This document shows, in pieces, positions 1 to 7,731 of a stretch of DNA of 64,000 nucleotides. Below the pieces are notes generated by a model that was not told the DNA's origin, searched no databases, and saw nothing but the letters and a program-made list of their open reading frames with translations. The position numbers and the translations under genes were made by a program. Position 1 is the first letter of the stretch, and each line of letters starts with the position of its first letter. Source of the stretch: Chitinophagales bacterium (GTDB taxonomy: Bacteria > Bacteroidota > Bacteroidia > Chitinophagales > Chitinophagaceae); NCBI GenBank assembly GCA_017303855.1, contig JAFLBL010000022.1:1-64000 (forward strand). The letters run 5' to 3'.

Positions 1-2
1 CC

Positions 3-1031
3 CGAAAGCTTTTGCTGCCGGCCTTTACCGGTCTGCTGGTATTGGCCCACGGGTCTTCCCTGTATGCACAGGACAGCAGTTATTACCGCCCGGACAGTCT
101 GCCTGATAAATCCGTTCAGCCTGATACACCCGGGCTGACATCCCCACTAATCCTGACCCGGAATCCGGTGTATATTCCTGCGTCTGTTATTAAAAGACGT
201 ACCTGGATTGTAGGCACGGCTAATGTGGTTGGTTACAGCACGGCTATGATTGGACTTTACAATGCCTGGTATAAAAATTATCCGCAGGGAAAATTTCACA
301 CTTTTAATGACTGGCCGGAATGGAAACAGACAGATAAAGTGGGGCATTTCTATAGTGCTTATACGGAAAGCCGGGCCAGTATGGAACTCTGGCGATGGGC
401 CGGAATGGAACGGAAAAAGCGGATATGGATCGGCGGCATGAGCGGGGCCATATATCAGACCGTAATTGAAGTACTGGATGGTTTCAGTTCGGAATGGGGC
501 TGGAGCTGGGCAGACTTCAGTGCCAATATCCTGGGCAGTGGTGCCCTGGTGGCACAGGAACTGGCCTGGGATGAACAACGGATCAAATTTAAATTTTCCT
601 TTCACCGTAAAAGATATGACGACCCCGAACTGAATCACCGGAGTGATGAATTGTTCGGAAGAACACTGGCAGAACGGTTTTTAAAGGATTATAACGGACA
701 GACTTACTGGGCCAGTGTAAATCTGAAACCATTTTTTAAAAACAGCCGGCTGCCGGACTGGCTTTCCGTCGCAGTCGGATATGGAACGGAGGGATTATTT
801 GGTGGCACCGAAAATATTGGAAAGGATGACAACGGCAATATCATTTTCAGCCGGCCGGATATCAGGCGATACAGGCAATGGTTTATCGCCCCGGATATCG
901 ATCTTACAAAAATCAGGACAAATAAAAAAGGACTACGCTTCCTTTTCACAATACTCAGTGCCTTTAAATTTCCGGCACCATCAATAGAATATGGAAACGG
1001 GAGGTTTACGTTGCATGCGGTACATTTTTGA
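3..1031 (+). CDS. DUF2279 family predicted periplasmic protein (5' end outside window)
   Basis: The reading frame is open to the left edge. The first residues in the window (RKLLLPAFTGLLVLAHGSSL, then YAQ) look like the second half of a signal peptide, so the true start lies upstream of base 1; the TTG at base 12 is unlikely to be the start. The mature part carries the DUF2279 (YfiM-like) pattern: a DKVGHFYSAY stretch, then an amphipathic segment with YQTVIEVLDGFSSEWGWSWADF. That Asp/Trp-rich motif is typical of this envelope family of unknown function. The C-terminus (about 120 residues) resembles the extension seen in Bacteroidota members. It probably sits in the periplasm or outer membrane. 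The family call is fairly secure; the function is unknown. Confidence 0.75.
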   Translation, partial: RKLLLPAFTGLLVLAHGSSLYAQDSSYYRPDSLPDKSVQPDTPGLTSPLILTRNPVYIPASVIKRRTWIVGTANVVGYSTAMIGLYNAWYKNYPQGKFHTFNDWPEWKQTDKVGHFYSAYTESRASMELWRWAGMERKKRIWIGGMSGAIYQTVIEVLDGFSSEWGWSWADFSANILGSGALVAQELAWDEQRIKFKFSFHRKRYDDPELNHRSDELFGRTLAERFLKDYNGQTYWASVNLKPFFKNSRLPDWLSVAVGYGTEGLFGGTENIGKDDNGNIIFSRPDIRRYRQWFIAPDIDLTKIRTNKKGLRFLFTILSAFKFPAPSIEYGNGRFTLHAVHF

Positions 1032-1037
1032 TGATTT

Positions 1038-1083
1038 GCCGATGTGACGAAATGCAGATGTGCCGATGTGACGATGTGCCGAT
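1038..1083. repeat. Short tandem word repeat
   Basis: In the 252-base gap between two plus-strand genes, GCCGATGTGACGA occurs at 1038-1050 and 1062-1074, followed by a partial third copy TGTGCCGAT. The rest of the gap shows no ORF or clear promoter. Confidence 0.7.
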
Positions 1084-1283
1084 CAGGGATGTACCGGTTA
1101 AACTTGAGTAGCTGCAGTATAATTACTTCTGTTTTAACATTCAAAATTCCGGAACTTTTTTTATCCGGAAATCCGGACAAAGGCTTCATGGGCTTCCCAA
1201 CTTGTTTTTATTCTCAAATTAATGGCTAACAGGTGTTCATACACTGAAGAGTATCCCTTAAATTAGCAGCGAAATCAATTGCA

Positions 1284-2615
1284 ATGCAACTACTCCAACA
1301 GGTACTTTTTCTGCTGCTCAGTGCTGTGGCTGTCTTTTTATTTATTAAAAAGGCGAAAGAGATTGCCCGTAATATCCACCTGGGCCGGCCGGAAATGCTA
1401 AATGACAATCCTGCTCAACGTTGGAAAAATCTGTTGCTGCTGGCTTTCGGCCAACAGAAAATGTTCCGCAATCCGCTGGTGGCCGTAATGCACTTTTTTG
1501 TTTATGCGGGCTTTATTATTATCAATATCGAGGTACTGGAAATAGTGCTCGACGGCATTACCGGTCAGCACCGTTTATTTGCGGCGCCGTTGGGTGGACT
1601 CTATACCTTTCTTATAAATGCCTTTGAAGTACTGGCCCTGACAGTATTAGTAGCCTGCCTGATTTTCCTGGTACGCAGGAATATCATAAAACTGAAACGC
1701 TTTGCCAGTAAAGATCTCGATGGCTGGCCCCGGAGCGACGCGAATTATATCCTGATTACCGAGATCATTTTAATGTCGCTTTTTTTAAAAATGAATGCGG
1801 CGGATACACTGCTCCAGCTGCGCGGTGCCGAACATTATGCGGCGCATCCCACCGGTCTCTTTATTATTTCACAGTACCTGCACCCGCTGATGAACGGATA
1901 CAGCGATGGCAGCCTGATCGCGATCGAACGTACCTGCTGGTGGCTGCATATCGCGGGCATTTTCGCATTCCTGAACTATCTCCCCTATTCCAAGCACCTG
2001 CACATTATGCTGGCCTTCCCGAATGCCTATTATGCACGGCTGAAACCCATGGGGGAAATGGATAATATGCCTTCTATCCAGCAGGAAGTGTTATACGCGA
2101 TGCAACCCGAACTTGCTCCTGCAGGTGAACAACCCGCTCCGCAGAAATTCGGCGCCAAAGATGTGATGGATCTGAGCTGGAAAAACCTGATGGATGCATA
2201 TAGTTGCACCGAATGCGGCCGTTGCTCGGCAGCTTGTCCGGCCAACCAGACCGGCAAACTACTCTCTCCCCGTAAGATCATGATGGATACCCGTGACCGC
2301 CTGGAAGTTGTAGGAAAGAATATTACTGCCAATAAAGAATTCAAAGAAGACGGTAAATCATTACTGCATGATTATATCTCCGTAGAAGAACTCCGGGCCT
2401 GCACCACCTGCAATGCCTGTGTGCAGGAATGTCCGGTAAGCATCAGTCCGCTGGATATTATCATTCAACTCCGCCGCTACCTGGTCATGGAAGAAAGTAA
2501 TTCTCCCCAGGAATGGACCGCCATGTTCAGTAATGTGGAGAATAATTTCGCACCCTGGAAGTTTAGTCCGGAGGAAAGAGACAAATGGGCCATTGAGCTG
2601 AATGATCGACAATAA
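1284..2615 (+). CDS. Membrane-anchored 4Fe-4S dicluster oxidoreductase subunit (HdrD/GlpC-like N-terminal half)
   Basis: Membrane-bound electron-transfer subunit. Residues 1-270 hold about five hydrophobic segments resembling the cytochrome b-like nitrate reductase gamma/HdrE fold (histidines in MHFFVYAG, CWWLHIAG and KHLHIML could bind haem). Two ferredoxin-type cluster motifs follow: CTECGRCSAACP near residue 308 and CTTCNACVQECP near residue 373. The CCG domain that normally completes such an enzyme is absent here and is supplied by the separate gene at 6128-6907. The physiological donor and acceptor cannot be told from sequence; a quinone-linked dehydrogenase role is inferred. The start is the ATG at 1284, preceded by an AT-rich leader. 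Confidence 0.8.
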   Translation: MQLLQQVLFLLLSAVAVFLFIKKAKEIARNIHLGRPEMLNDNPAQRWKNLLLLAFGQQKMFRNPLVAVMHFFVYAGFIIINIEVLEIVLDGITGQHRLFAAPLGGLYTFLINAFEVLALTVLVACLIFLVRRNIIKLKRFASKDLDGWPRSDANYILITEIILMSLFLKMNAADTLLQLRGAEHYAAHPTGLFIISQYLHPLMNGYSDGSLIAIERTCWWLHIAGIFAFLNYLPYSKHLHIMLAFPNAYYARLKPMGEMDNMPSIQQEVLYAMQPELAPAGEQPAPQKFGAKDVMDLSWKNLMDAYSCTECGRCSAACPANQTGKLLSPRKIMMDTRDRLEVVGKNITANKEFKEDGKSLLHDYISVEELRACTTCNACVQECPVSISPLDIIIQLRRYLVMEESNSPQEWTAMFSNVENNFAPWKFSPEERDKWAIELNDRQ

Positions 2616-2622
2616 TGAACAT

Positions 2623-2698
2623 TGAAAATTGAACATTGAATATTGAACATTGCCTTTTTCAGGAAGAGAAACGCTCAATATTCAATGCTCAATTTTCA
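2623..2698. repeat. Long inverted repeat (26-bp arms)
   Basis: Arms 2623-2648 and 2673-2698 are reverse complements at 24 of 26 positions, around a 24-base loop. The arms are built from the repeated word TTGAACATTGAA. The element starts 8 bases after the stop of the Fe-S gene and fills the gap before the cupin gene. It may act as a terminator or mRNA stabiliser, but it lacks a T-run. Confidence 0.75.
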
Positions 2699-2715
2699 TT
2701 TAACAATAAAAGTAC

Positions 2716-3045
2716 ATGCAGTTATCCCACTTCCCTTTCCAAACCTTCGACTGGTCTTCTGTGCCCCGCGAAGAACACGCAGGTGAAACAGGCAGTGCCT
2801 GGTGGCAGGTAGTACGCATGAATGATGTGCGTGTTCGCATGGTAGTGTACAGTGCGGGCTATAAAGCCGATCATTGGTGCAGTAAAGGACATATCATCTT
2901 ATGCCTGGAAGGTGAAATGGAAACTGAACTGGCCGATGGGCGGATAATGAAACTGACCACCGGGATGTGTTATTTTGTTGGTGATAATAATGAGGCTCAC
3001 CGGACATCTACCGTTAATGGATGCAGGTTGTTTATTGTAGATTAA
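2716..3045 (+). CDS. DHCW-motif cupin fold protein
   Basis: A 109-residue single-domain beta-barrel protein. The core has the cupin pattern: ADHWCSKGHIILCLEGEME around residues 51-70, then a LTTGMCYFVGDNNEAH stretch with a second histidine. The DHWC/GHI signature is that of the small DHCW-motif cupins, whose substrate is not established. There is no signal peptide, so it is cytosolic. It lies on the same strand as the Fe-S genes but is separated from the upstream one by a large inverted repeat, so it is probably transcribed independently. Confidence 0.75.
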   Translation: MQLSHFPFQTFDWSSVPREEHAGETGSAWWQVVRMNDVRVRMVVYSAGYKADHWCSKGHIILCLEGEMETELADGRIMKLTTGMCYFVGDNNEAHRTSTVNGCRLFIVD

Positions 3046-3049
3046 GAAG

Positions 3050-3085
3050 AATTAGCTAATTAGCAAATTTGCAAATTAGCTAATT
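3050..3085. repeat. 36-base near-perfect palindrome
   Basis: The sequence is symmetric about 3067/3068 with one mismatch (A3062/A3073) over 18 bp, and is built from ATTAGCTAATT words around GCAAATTTGC. It lies 5 bases past the cupin stop and before the next gene. It is very AT-rich and could extrude as a cruciform, form an RNA hairpin or act as a terminator; which one is unknown. Confidence 0.8.
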
Positions 3086-3119
3086 ATAATAATTCCTCCC
3101 TCCATTCGTTATTGTTCAT

Positions 3120-3644
3120 ATGCAAAAAGCTAAACTCTTACTTGTCCTTTTCTTGCTTGTTTTCTTTACAGCCCGTTCTCAACAGGTTTTCGAGCTGGGT
3201 GGCGAGATCTTGAAATCCTATGGCAAGGGCTATGGTACAACCAAAGTGGCGGCACGGGGAGAGAATTTTAATAACAAGAATAGTTTCAGCGCGGGTATTA
3301 CCTGGCAGCTGGCATCGGCTAAAGCCTACTCCGTCTCCACGGGATTCGGGGTATACTTCGGATATCGCCGGGCATTTGGCAATAACCTGAAAGGCAGTAA
3401 CCCGTTTGGCGGTGGCAGACTGATGCTTTCCTTTGAAGATTTTGAAGGCAAAACCCGTCAGAAAAGTATTATGATTACCCCGATGCTGGAAGCCGGCTAT
3501 CACCTGGTCTTTGCCAAAAGAATCTACACCGCCCCCTCACTGGGTTTCGGCTATACCATTGAAATGAGCCAGGGCTTTAATTCACTGAATGAAGATGTGG
3601 GAAAGCGGTTTATCCCTTCCCTTTCCGCCGGGTATCGTTTCTGA
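3120..3644 (+). CDS. Secreted or outer-membrane beta-barrel-like hypothetical protein
   Basis: 174 residues starting with a clear signal peptide (MQKAKLLLVLFLLVFFTARS, cleavage after SQ). The mature part alternates glycines and aromatic residues in short beta-strand-like stretches (SAGITWQLASAKAYSVSTGF, then GVYFGY) and ends in AGYRF, a C-terminal phenylalanine typical of outer-membrane barrels. I infer a small outer-membrane barrel of the PorT-like kind. No specific family is recognised. It converges on the DinB-like gene, whose 3' end is only 5 bases away. Confidence 0.6.
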   Translation: MQKAKLLLVLFLLVFFTARSQQVFELGGEILKSYGKGYGTTKVAARGENFNNKNSFSAGITWQLASAKAYSVSTGFGVYFGYRRAFGNNLKGSNPFGGGRLMLSFEDFEGKTRQKSIMITPMLEAGYHLVFAKRIYTAPSLGFGYTIEMSQGFNSLNEDVGKRFIPSLSAGYRF

Positions 3645-3649
3645 TCCCT

Positions 3650-4147
3650 CTATCGTTCATCCGCACTGGGACCATATACGCCCGGTACCGGTACATCCAG
3701 CAAACGCAGGAATACGGATAATTGTCCCCGGTGATGAACCTGATGACTGATCCCCCAGGAACGTATAGCCGCTTTTTTGGAACTGCGCATGATTTCCTGT
3801 TCCCCCCGCATAATAATCCAGTCTTTTTCAAAGTCATCTGCTGCAGCAGCACTTAGTGAAAGTATCGCCTGCTCCAGGTTATTATCCAGAATACTGAGCA
3901 ATTCAGCCTTATCGGCAGCCACATGACGCACGGGAGCAGGATTGGCAGCAAAATCGAACCGGTCAGGTCCCAGAATAACACTGATCCAATGAATCGTCTC
4001 TGCGATATGTGTGGCGAGGCGGCCAACAGACATTGACTTTTCGTGCGGCTTCCAGTCGCGCTTATCCATGGGAACTCTTTCCAGCATCTTTCGGGTGATG
4101 GCCGCTTCCTGCTTCAGCTCGGCAATAAAGGCAATAGCAATAGACAT
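3650..4147 (-). CDS. DinB-family putative metal-dependent protein
   Basis: 165 residues with the DinB/YfiT four-helix-bundle layout: an N-terminal helix, a RLATHIAETIHWI stretch supplying one histidine, and WGISHQVHHRGQLSVFLRLL near the C-terminus. The three histidines (LATH and HxxHHRGQ) are the usual metal ligands. Members are often thiol-dependent hydrolases or transferases; the substrate here is unknown. It is followed on the same strand, 15 bases away on its 5' side, by the LysE-like gene, so the two could be co-transcribed. Confidence 0.8.
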   Translation of the reverse strand: MSIAIAFIAELKQEAAITRKMLERVPMDKRDWKPHEKSMSVGRLATHIAETIHWISVILGPDRFDFAANPAPVRHVAADKAELLSILDNNLEQAILSLSAAAADDFEKDWIIMRGEQEIMRSSKKAAIRSWGISHQVHHRGQLSVFLRLLDVPVPGVYGPSADER

Positions 4148-4162
4148 AACGGTGTATTTAAA

Positions 4163-4885
4163 TTATTGGCTTTTATCGTCATCAATGCCCAAACGCCCCA
4201 TTTGTTCTTCCAGCTGTTTGGCGACTTCCTCCGGATGTTCCAGTTTGTGTACAGCGTCTTTTTTCCGCAGAATTTTCCATAACTGGATTACGGCTGTCAA
4301 TGCAAAAATGCCACCGATTACCCAATTGAGGATATGCTGGTTATTGTTGATGCTGTTGGCAATCAGCAATCCGCCGAATATAAACAGGGCATTGCCCATG
4401 AAAGTGCCCAGCCCGATTCCGATGATATAAATATTGTAATGATCATTACGGGGCAGCAATATTTTTTTGGAAAAGAGTACCGTACTCCAGCCAAACCAGA
4501 AAGGAATCTGTACCGGGTTAACGGCACTCATGATAAAACCCAGAACAATTTTGGGCAGCGGACTATCCAGCACTATATTACTCTCCACTTTAGGATGCAG
4601 GGCTGCATAAAAACTAAAGGCCGCCAGGGTAGCTACAATCAGGAAGGTCACCCATTCCAGTGCTTTCAAAATCTTTTCCTGTTTTCGTACCCAGTCCATC
4701 GCCACCAGTGAAATCCGCACATAAATAATCTCCGCGATAAGAGAACCCACCGAAAAAAGCATGGCCGCTACTACCCCGTTGGATATGGAGATCTGCATTG
4801 CGGCAATATTCAGCGTACCCAGTGGCAGTGAACCGAGAAAACTGACCAGCATGCCGGTAAGGAATATTTTAAAAAGCGGGGGCAT
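4163..4885 (-). CDS. LysE-family translocator (putative amino-acid or metabolite exporter)
   Basis: 240-residue inner-membrane protein with about six hydrophobic segments. The N-terminal part (FLTGMLVSFLGSLPLGTLNI) matches the conserved start of LysE/RhtB exporters, including the Gly-Pro-x-Gly-like turn (LPLGTLN). The charged C-terminal tail (about 25 residues) is cytosolic. It probably forms a transcription unit with the DinB-like gene downstream. The substrate cannot be deduced. The upstream gap holds a run of 7-base tandem repeats. Confidence 0.8.
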   Translation of the reverse strand: MPPLFKIFLTGMLVSFLGSLPLGTLNIAAMQISISNGVVAAMLFSVGSLIAEIIYVRISLVAMDWVRKQEKILKALEWVTFLIVATLAAFSFYAALHPKVESNIVLDSPLPKIVLGFIMSAVNPVQIPFWFGWSTVLFSKKILLPRNDHYNIYIIGIGLGTFMGNALFIFGGLLIANSINNNQHILNWVIGGIFALTAVIQLWKILRKKDAVHKLEHPEEVAKQLEEQMGRLGIDDDKSQ

Positions 4886-4892
4886 GTTGTAA

Positions 4893-4927
4893 AGTTAGTA
4901 GTTAGTAGTTAGTAGATAGTAGTCAGT
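4893..4927. repeat. Tandem 7-mer repeat (five units)
   Basis: Three exact AGTTAGT units (4893-4913) are followed by AGATAGT and AGTCAGT. They lie in the short gap between the LysE-like gene and the ATP-grasp gene, immediately upstream of the LysE-like start. Confidence 0.8.
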
Positions 4928-4955
4928 CCGGAACCCGTCACTCGTAACCCGCAAC

Positions 4956-5990
4956 TTAATCATACTCCTTCAATAATCTGAAATGTCTGTTTGACTCCTT
5001 CAGAAAATCCTTTCCTTTTTTAAAGCTCCAGTAAGGTGTTCCGTTTTTATGATTATAGCGGCTGATCTGGTACAGGGCTTTCCAGTGAGTTAGCAATGTG
5101 CCATAGGCTTTCCAGAGGGGCATGCCGCAATCGTATATATGATTGGGCTCGGCCCCGCAACCATTAAACTCCAGGATACTGATATTCTTTCCCTGCTTCA
5201 GGTCTTCAATGGACGTGGTTTTAATATCGTATCGTCCATAATAAAAACGGGTCTTATGGCTCAGGTCATCGAATAGTTCATGCATCTTTTCATTGATTTC
5301 CCTGTGCAGATTGGTAAACTGGGCACCCCGGTTGTGATTACCGGCATACGAAAGATAAAATATCTCCTGCGCAGGAATCACGTCGGCAAAGCGGTGTCCG
5401 TGCCGGTGTTTCATCTCCTCGAGCCGGAACTTAGCGCGCGGATGCGTTTCCACCAATTGTTGTAATGTTGATTGCCCGTCACCCACAATATGCAGTAATT
5501 CTTTATGGATAAAGCCACTGACAGTTCCTTTCTGTTGGGCCGGATGCCGGTAGTAGAAAACGCTCACTTCCACCGGCCAGTCCACCAGCGCCTGTACAAT
5601 ATATTCCACCGGTATATTCTCGTGATACTGCTCTAATTGTGCCATTGTATCAATTTTCCGGAACAGAATACCCTTCATACCGATATCCGGCTTCACAATA
5701 AACGGGAACGTAAATCCGGCAGTTTCCACCTGTTGTTGAACCTCTTCGAATGGCAGGCCGGGACGGATATAAATGGTACGTGGAATCAGGTGCTCCGGCA
5801 ATTGTTCATACATCTCCTTTTTCCCTTCCCCTTCGAAACCGCCAAAAGTGATGGTAGGGTTGGAAGAACTAAAGTACCATACGGATCCGCTCTTAATGCA
5901 GTTCCATATCCAGAAAGGGAAAATCGGAAGATAGAGTACGTAAAAATTCCAGAGTTCCCAATTGATCAGTTTTTGAAAAAATTTTTTCAT
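4956..5990 (-). CDS. ATP-grasp domain protein of unknown substrate
   Basis: 344 residues. The N-terminal 35 residues are hydrophobic and Trp/Tyr-rich (WNFYVLYLPIFPFWIW), suggesting membrane association. Residues 80-310 show ATP-grasp features: FIVKPDIGMKG (ATP-binding lysine and glycine-rich loop), a QALVDWPVEVSVFYYR strand, and YYGRYDIKT...ISILEFNGCGAEPNHIYD, where the Glu and Asn are the usual Mg2+ ligands. The family usually ligates a carboxylate to an amine or thiol. The substrate is unknown. A promoter-like TAATTTTG box (minus strand, 6004-6011) lies 14 bases upstream of the start. Confidence 0.7.
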   Translation of the reverse strand: MKKFFQKLINWELWNFYVLYLPIFPFWIWNCIKSGSVWYFSSSNPTITFGGFEGEGKKEMYEQLPEHLIPRTIYIRPGLPFEEVQQQVETAGFTFPFIVKPDIGMKGILFRKIDTMAQLEQYHENIPVEYIVQALVDWPVEVSVFYYRHPAQQKGTVSGFIHKELLHIVGDGQSTLQQLVETHPRAKFRLEEMKHRHGHRFADVIPAQEIFYLSYAGNHNRGAQFTNLHREINEKMHELFDDLSHKTRFYYGRYDIKTTSIEDLKQGKNISILEFNGCGAEPNHIYDCGMPLWKAYGTLLTHWKALYQISRYNHKNGTPYWSFKKGKDFLKESNRHFRLLKEYD

Positions 5991-6003
5991 CCTATATAGC
6001 TGT

Positions 6004-6011
6004 CAAAATTA
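6004..6011 (-). promoter_or_regulatory. Bacteroidota -7 promoter box for the ATP-grasp gene
   Basis: Reads TAATTTTG on the minus strand, matching TAnnTTTG, 14 bases before the ATG at 5990. Confidence 0.45.
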
Positions 6012-6127
6012 TAGCATAGATTATAATATTGGCAATATATTGCATAAGAGGTGGATTTTAGTACAAAACGGACTGATAGTTGTGGGCATTTTATCCGTAT
6101 TTTGCGATTGAAACAATGATTGGTTCC

Positions 6128-6907
6128 ATGAAGATCCCTACAGTTGCCGAATTAGTTGCCAACGGACAGCAACCCGACATTTTATTCTGGGTGGGCTGTG
6201 CCGGCAGTTTTGACCAGCGTGCACAGAAAATCACCAAAGCATTTGCGCAGATTCTGCAGAAAGTCGGATTGAATTTTGCGATACTCGGCAAGGAAGAAAT
6301 GTGTACCGGCGATCCGGTACGCCGTGCCGGCAACGAATTCATGTTCCAGATGATGGCGTATCAGAATATCCAGTTGCTCAACAACTACGGCATAAAAAAA
6401 ATAGTCACCACCTGCCCGCACTGTTTTAATACTCTGAAGAATGAGTACCCGGTATTAGGCGGCAACTATGAAGTAATCCATCATACCACCCTTTTACAAC
6501 AACTGATAGATGAAGGGAAAATCAAACTGAAAGAAGGAGGCATTTTTAAGGGAAAGAAAATAACCTATCACGACAGCTGCTACCTGGGCCGTGCGAATAA
6601 TATTTATGAAGCTCCCCGAAAAGTATTGGAAGTGCTGGATGCGGAACTGGTGGAGATGAAACGTTGCAAAACAAATGGCCTTTGTTGTGGCGCGGGCGGT
6701 GCCCAGATGTTTAAGGAAGAAGAAAAAGGAACCAGCCGTATCAATGTCGACCGCAGTAATGAAGCGATTGCAACCGGTGCCGGATTCATCGCTGCTGCTT
6801 GTCCTTTCTGTAATACCATGATGACGGATGGGATAAAGCTGGCCGAAAAAGAAGAAAGTGTGCAGGTATTGGATATAGCTGAGATGGTGGCGGAAAGTAT
6901 GGTGTGA
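6128..6907 (+). CDS. CCG-domain Fe-S protein (LutA/HdrB-like cysteine-rich subunit)
   Basis: About 259 residues carrying two cysteine-rich CCG domains. Domain 1 has WVGCAGS, MCTGDPVRR and TTCPHCFNTLKNEY; domain 2 has HDSCYLGR, CCGAGGAQMF and AACPFCNTMM. Such domains bind a non-cubane Fe-S centre and complete GlpC/LutA/HdrD-type oxidoreductases. I infer that it partners the 4Fe-4S membrane subunit at 1284-2615. The start is taken as the ATG at 6128 (MKIPTVAEL), where family similarity begins; in-frame ATGs at 6080 and 6116 would add a hydrophobic leader that does not look like family sequence. A terminator-like hairpin follows the stop. Confidence 0.8.
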   Translation: MKIPTVAELVANGQQPDILFWVGCAGSFDQRAQKITKAFAQILQKVGLNFAILGKEEMCTGDPVRRAGNEFMFQMMAYQNIQLLNNYGIKKIVTTCPHCFNTLKNEYPVLGGNYEVIHHTTLLQQLIDEGKIKLKEGGIFKGKKITYHDSCYLGRANNIYEAPRKVLEVLDAELVEMKRCKTNGLCCGAGGAQMFKEEEKGTSRINVDRSNEAIATGAGFIAAACPFCNTMMTDGIKLAEKEESVQVLDIAEMVAESMV

Positions 6908-6930
6908 TGCCAATAGAAAATTGTCAATAG

Positions 6931-6966
6931 TCACTGTTGTCCGGTAACGCTTCCGGAAAACAGTGA
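6931..6966 (+). terminator. Terminator-like hairpin after the CCG-domain gene
   Basis: Arms TCACTGTT-G-TCCGG and CCGGA-A-AACAGTGA pair with one internal mismatch around an 8-base loop. There is no T-run, so factor-independent termination is uncertain. Confidence 0.45.
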
Positions 6967-6992
6967 GTAGGAGTCGGGAGTCGTTAATTATG

Positions 6993-7065
6993 AGCGGAAG
7001 ACCGGACTCGAACCGGCTACCTACAGCTTGGGAAGCTGTCGCTCTACCAGGTGAGCTACTTCCGC
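6993..7065 (-). tRNA. tRNA-Gly (anticodon CCC)
   Basis: On the minus strand a 73-nt cloverleaf starts GCGGAAG and ends CTTCCGC plus discriminator U. The anticodon stem ACAGC/GCTGT encloses loop TTCCCAA, giving CCC (reads GGG). The T-arm GGTTCGAGTC is intact. The CCA end is not encoded. Three hairpin repeats of one family lie directly upstream on this strand (7071-7159). Confidence 0.95.
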
Positions 7066-7070
7066 TTTTA

Positions 7071-7096
7071 CACTCCGCAGCTTTAGCGTAGAAGTG
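7071..7096. repeat. 26-nt REP-like hairpin, copy 1
   Basis: Architecture 6-base arm, NNAGC-NNNN-GCGNN, 6-base arm. Here the arms are CACTCC/GAAGTG (5 of 6 paired) and the core is GCAGC-TTTA-GCGTA. It begins 5 bases from the tRNA-Gly(CCC) 5' end. Confidence 0.7.
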
Positions 7097-7101
7097 TTTT
7101 A

Positions 7102-7127
7102 CCCTCCAAAGCTATAGCGAAGAAATG
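7102..7127. repeat. 26-nt REP-like hairpin, copy 2 (decayed)
   Basis: The core AAAGC-TATA-GCGAA is intact, but the arms CCCTCC/GAAATG pair at only three of six positions. It is in register with copies 1 and 3. Confidence 0.6.
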
Positions 7128-7133
7128 TTTTTA

Positions 7134-7159
7134 CACTCCGAAGCATTTGCGAAGGAGTG
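7134..7159. repeat. 26-nt REP-like hairpin, copy 3
   Basis: Arms CACTCC/GGAGTG are perfectly complementary around core GAAGC-ATTT-GCGAA. It is the best-paired of the three copies beside tRNA-Gly(CCC). Confidence 0.75.
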
Positions 7160-7183
7160 TTTACTCTGTGTAGTTCAATAAAA

Positions 7184-7702
7184 TTAAGATACAGTAGCTG
7201 GAAATTCAACTTTTTTCGCCAGCCAGCTTTCTTTTACTGGTATTATCCAGTTGTTTTCCAGTTCCTGTTTTGTCTGTACCAGGTTATTAAAATACAGTGT
7301 ATCGCCGTTTATAAAGCCATTTGCCGATGCATAAGCCAATTGGGAAAGCGGTAGCAATTCCACTTTATCTTTTACTACAAAAGCAAGCGAAAGACGATCA
7401 AAAAGACTTACACCGAACCGTTGCTCCAGCTCTTTCATCAGCCGCACAGACGTGTCGGTACTGCAGCCACTGACACCGGAGGCAGTTTCATCCGCTATCA
7501 GGATTATAAACTGTCCGAAAAACAGGTATGCCGCCCCCTTCACGGGTGTGCCATGTGTCTGCCAGCTGCCGGTAAAATCCTGCAGTGCTTTCTCAATTTC
7601 AAGGGCCTCTCCCAATGAAAAAAGCCGGCTGGATTGATAAATCCAGACCCGGGAGGACGGATGAAAATTACCGTCCAGCAGGTATATGAAATCCAGGTTC
7701 AT
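7184..7702 (-). CDS. Conserved Bacteroidota hypothetical protein
   Basis: 172-residue soluble protein without signal peptide or membrane segment. The opening pattern (IYLLDGNFHPSSRVWIYQSS, then RLF) and the central FLFG-like strand followed by ILIADETASGVSGCSTDTSV resemble a family that databases often label 'ABC transporter ATPase'. I see no Walker A, signature or Walker B motif, so that label looks unjustified. Homologues commonly sit near the paired Fe-S genes in Bacteroidota, which fits its place here just past the CCG-domain gene. Function unknown. Confidence 0.6.
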   Translation of the reverse strand: MNLDFIYLLDGNFHPSSRVWIYQSSRLFSLGEALEIEKALQDFTGSWQTHGTPVKGAAYLFFGQFIILIADETASGVSGCSTDTSVRLMKELEQRFGVSLFDRLSLAFVVKDKVELLPLSQLAYASANGFINGDTLYFNNLVQTKQELENNWIIPVKESWLAKKVEFPATVS

Positions 7703-7731
7703 GCCGCTAAATTACAACCAATTATTAGCCC

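Noticed and set aside
4893..4927. AGTTAGT array as a CRISPR
   Set aside because: Units are 7 bases with no spacers and no cas genes in the window; a simple tandem repeat.
7184..7702. ABC transporter ATPase as product of this gene
   Set aside because: No Walker A, signature or Walker B motif; the name appears to be a database legacy label.
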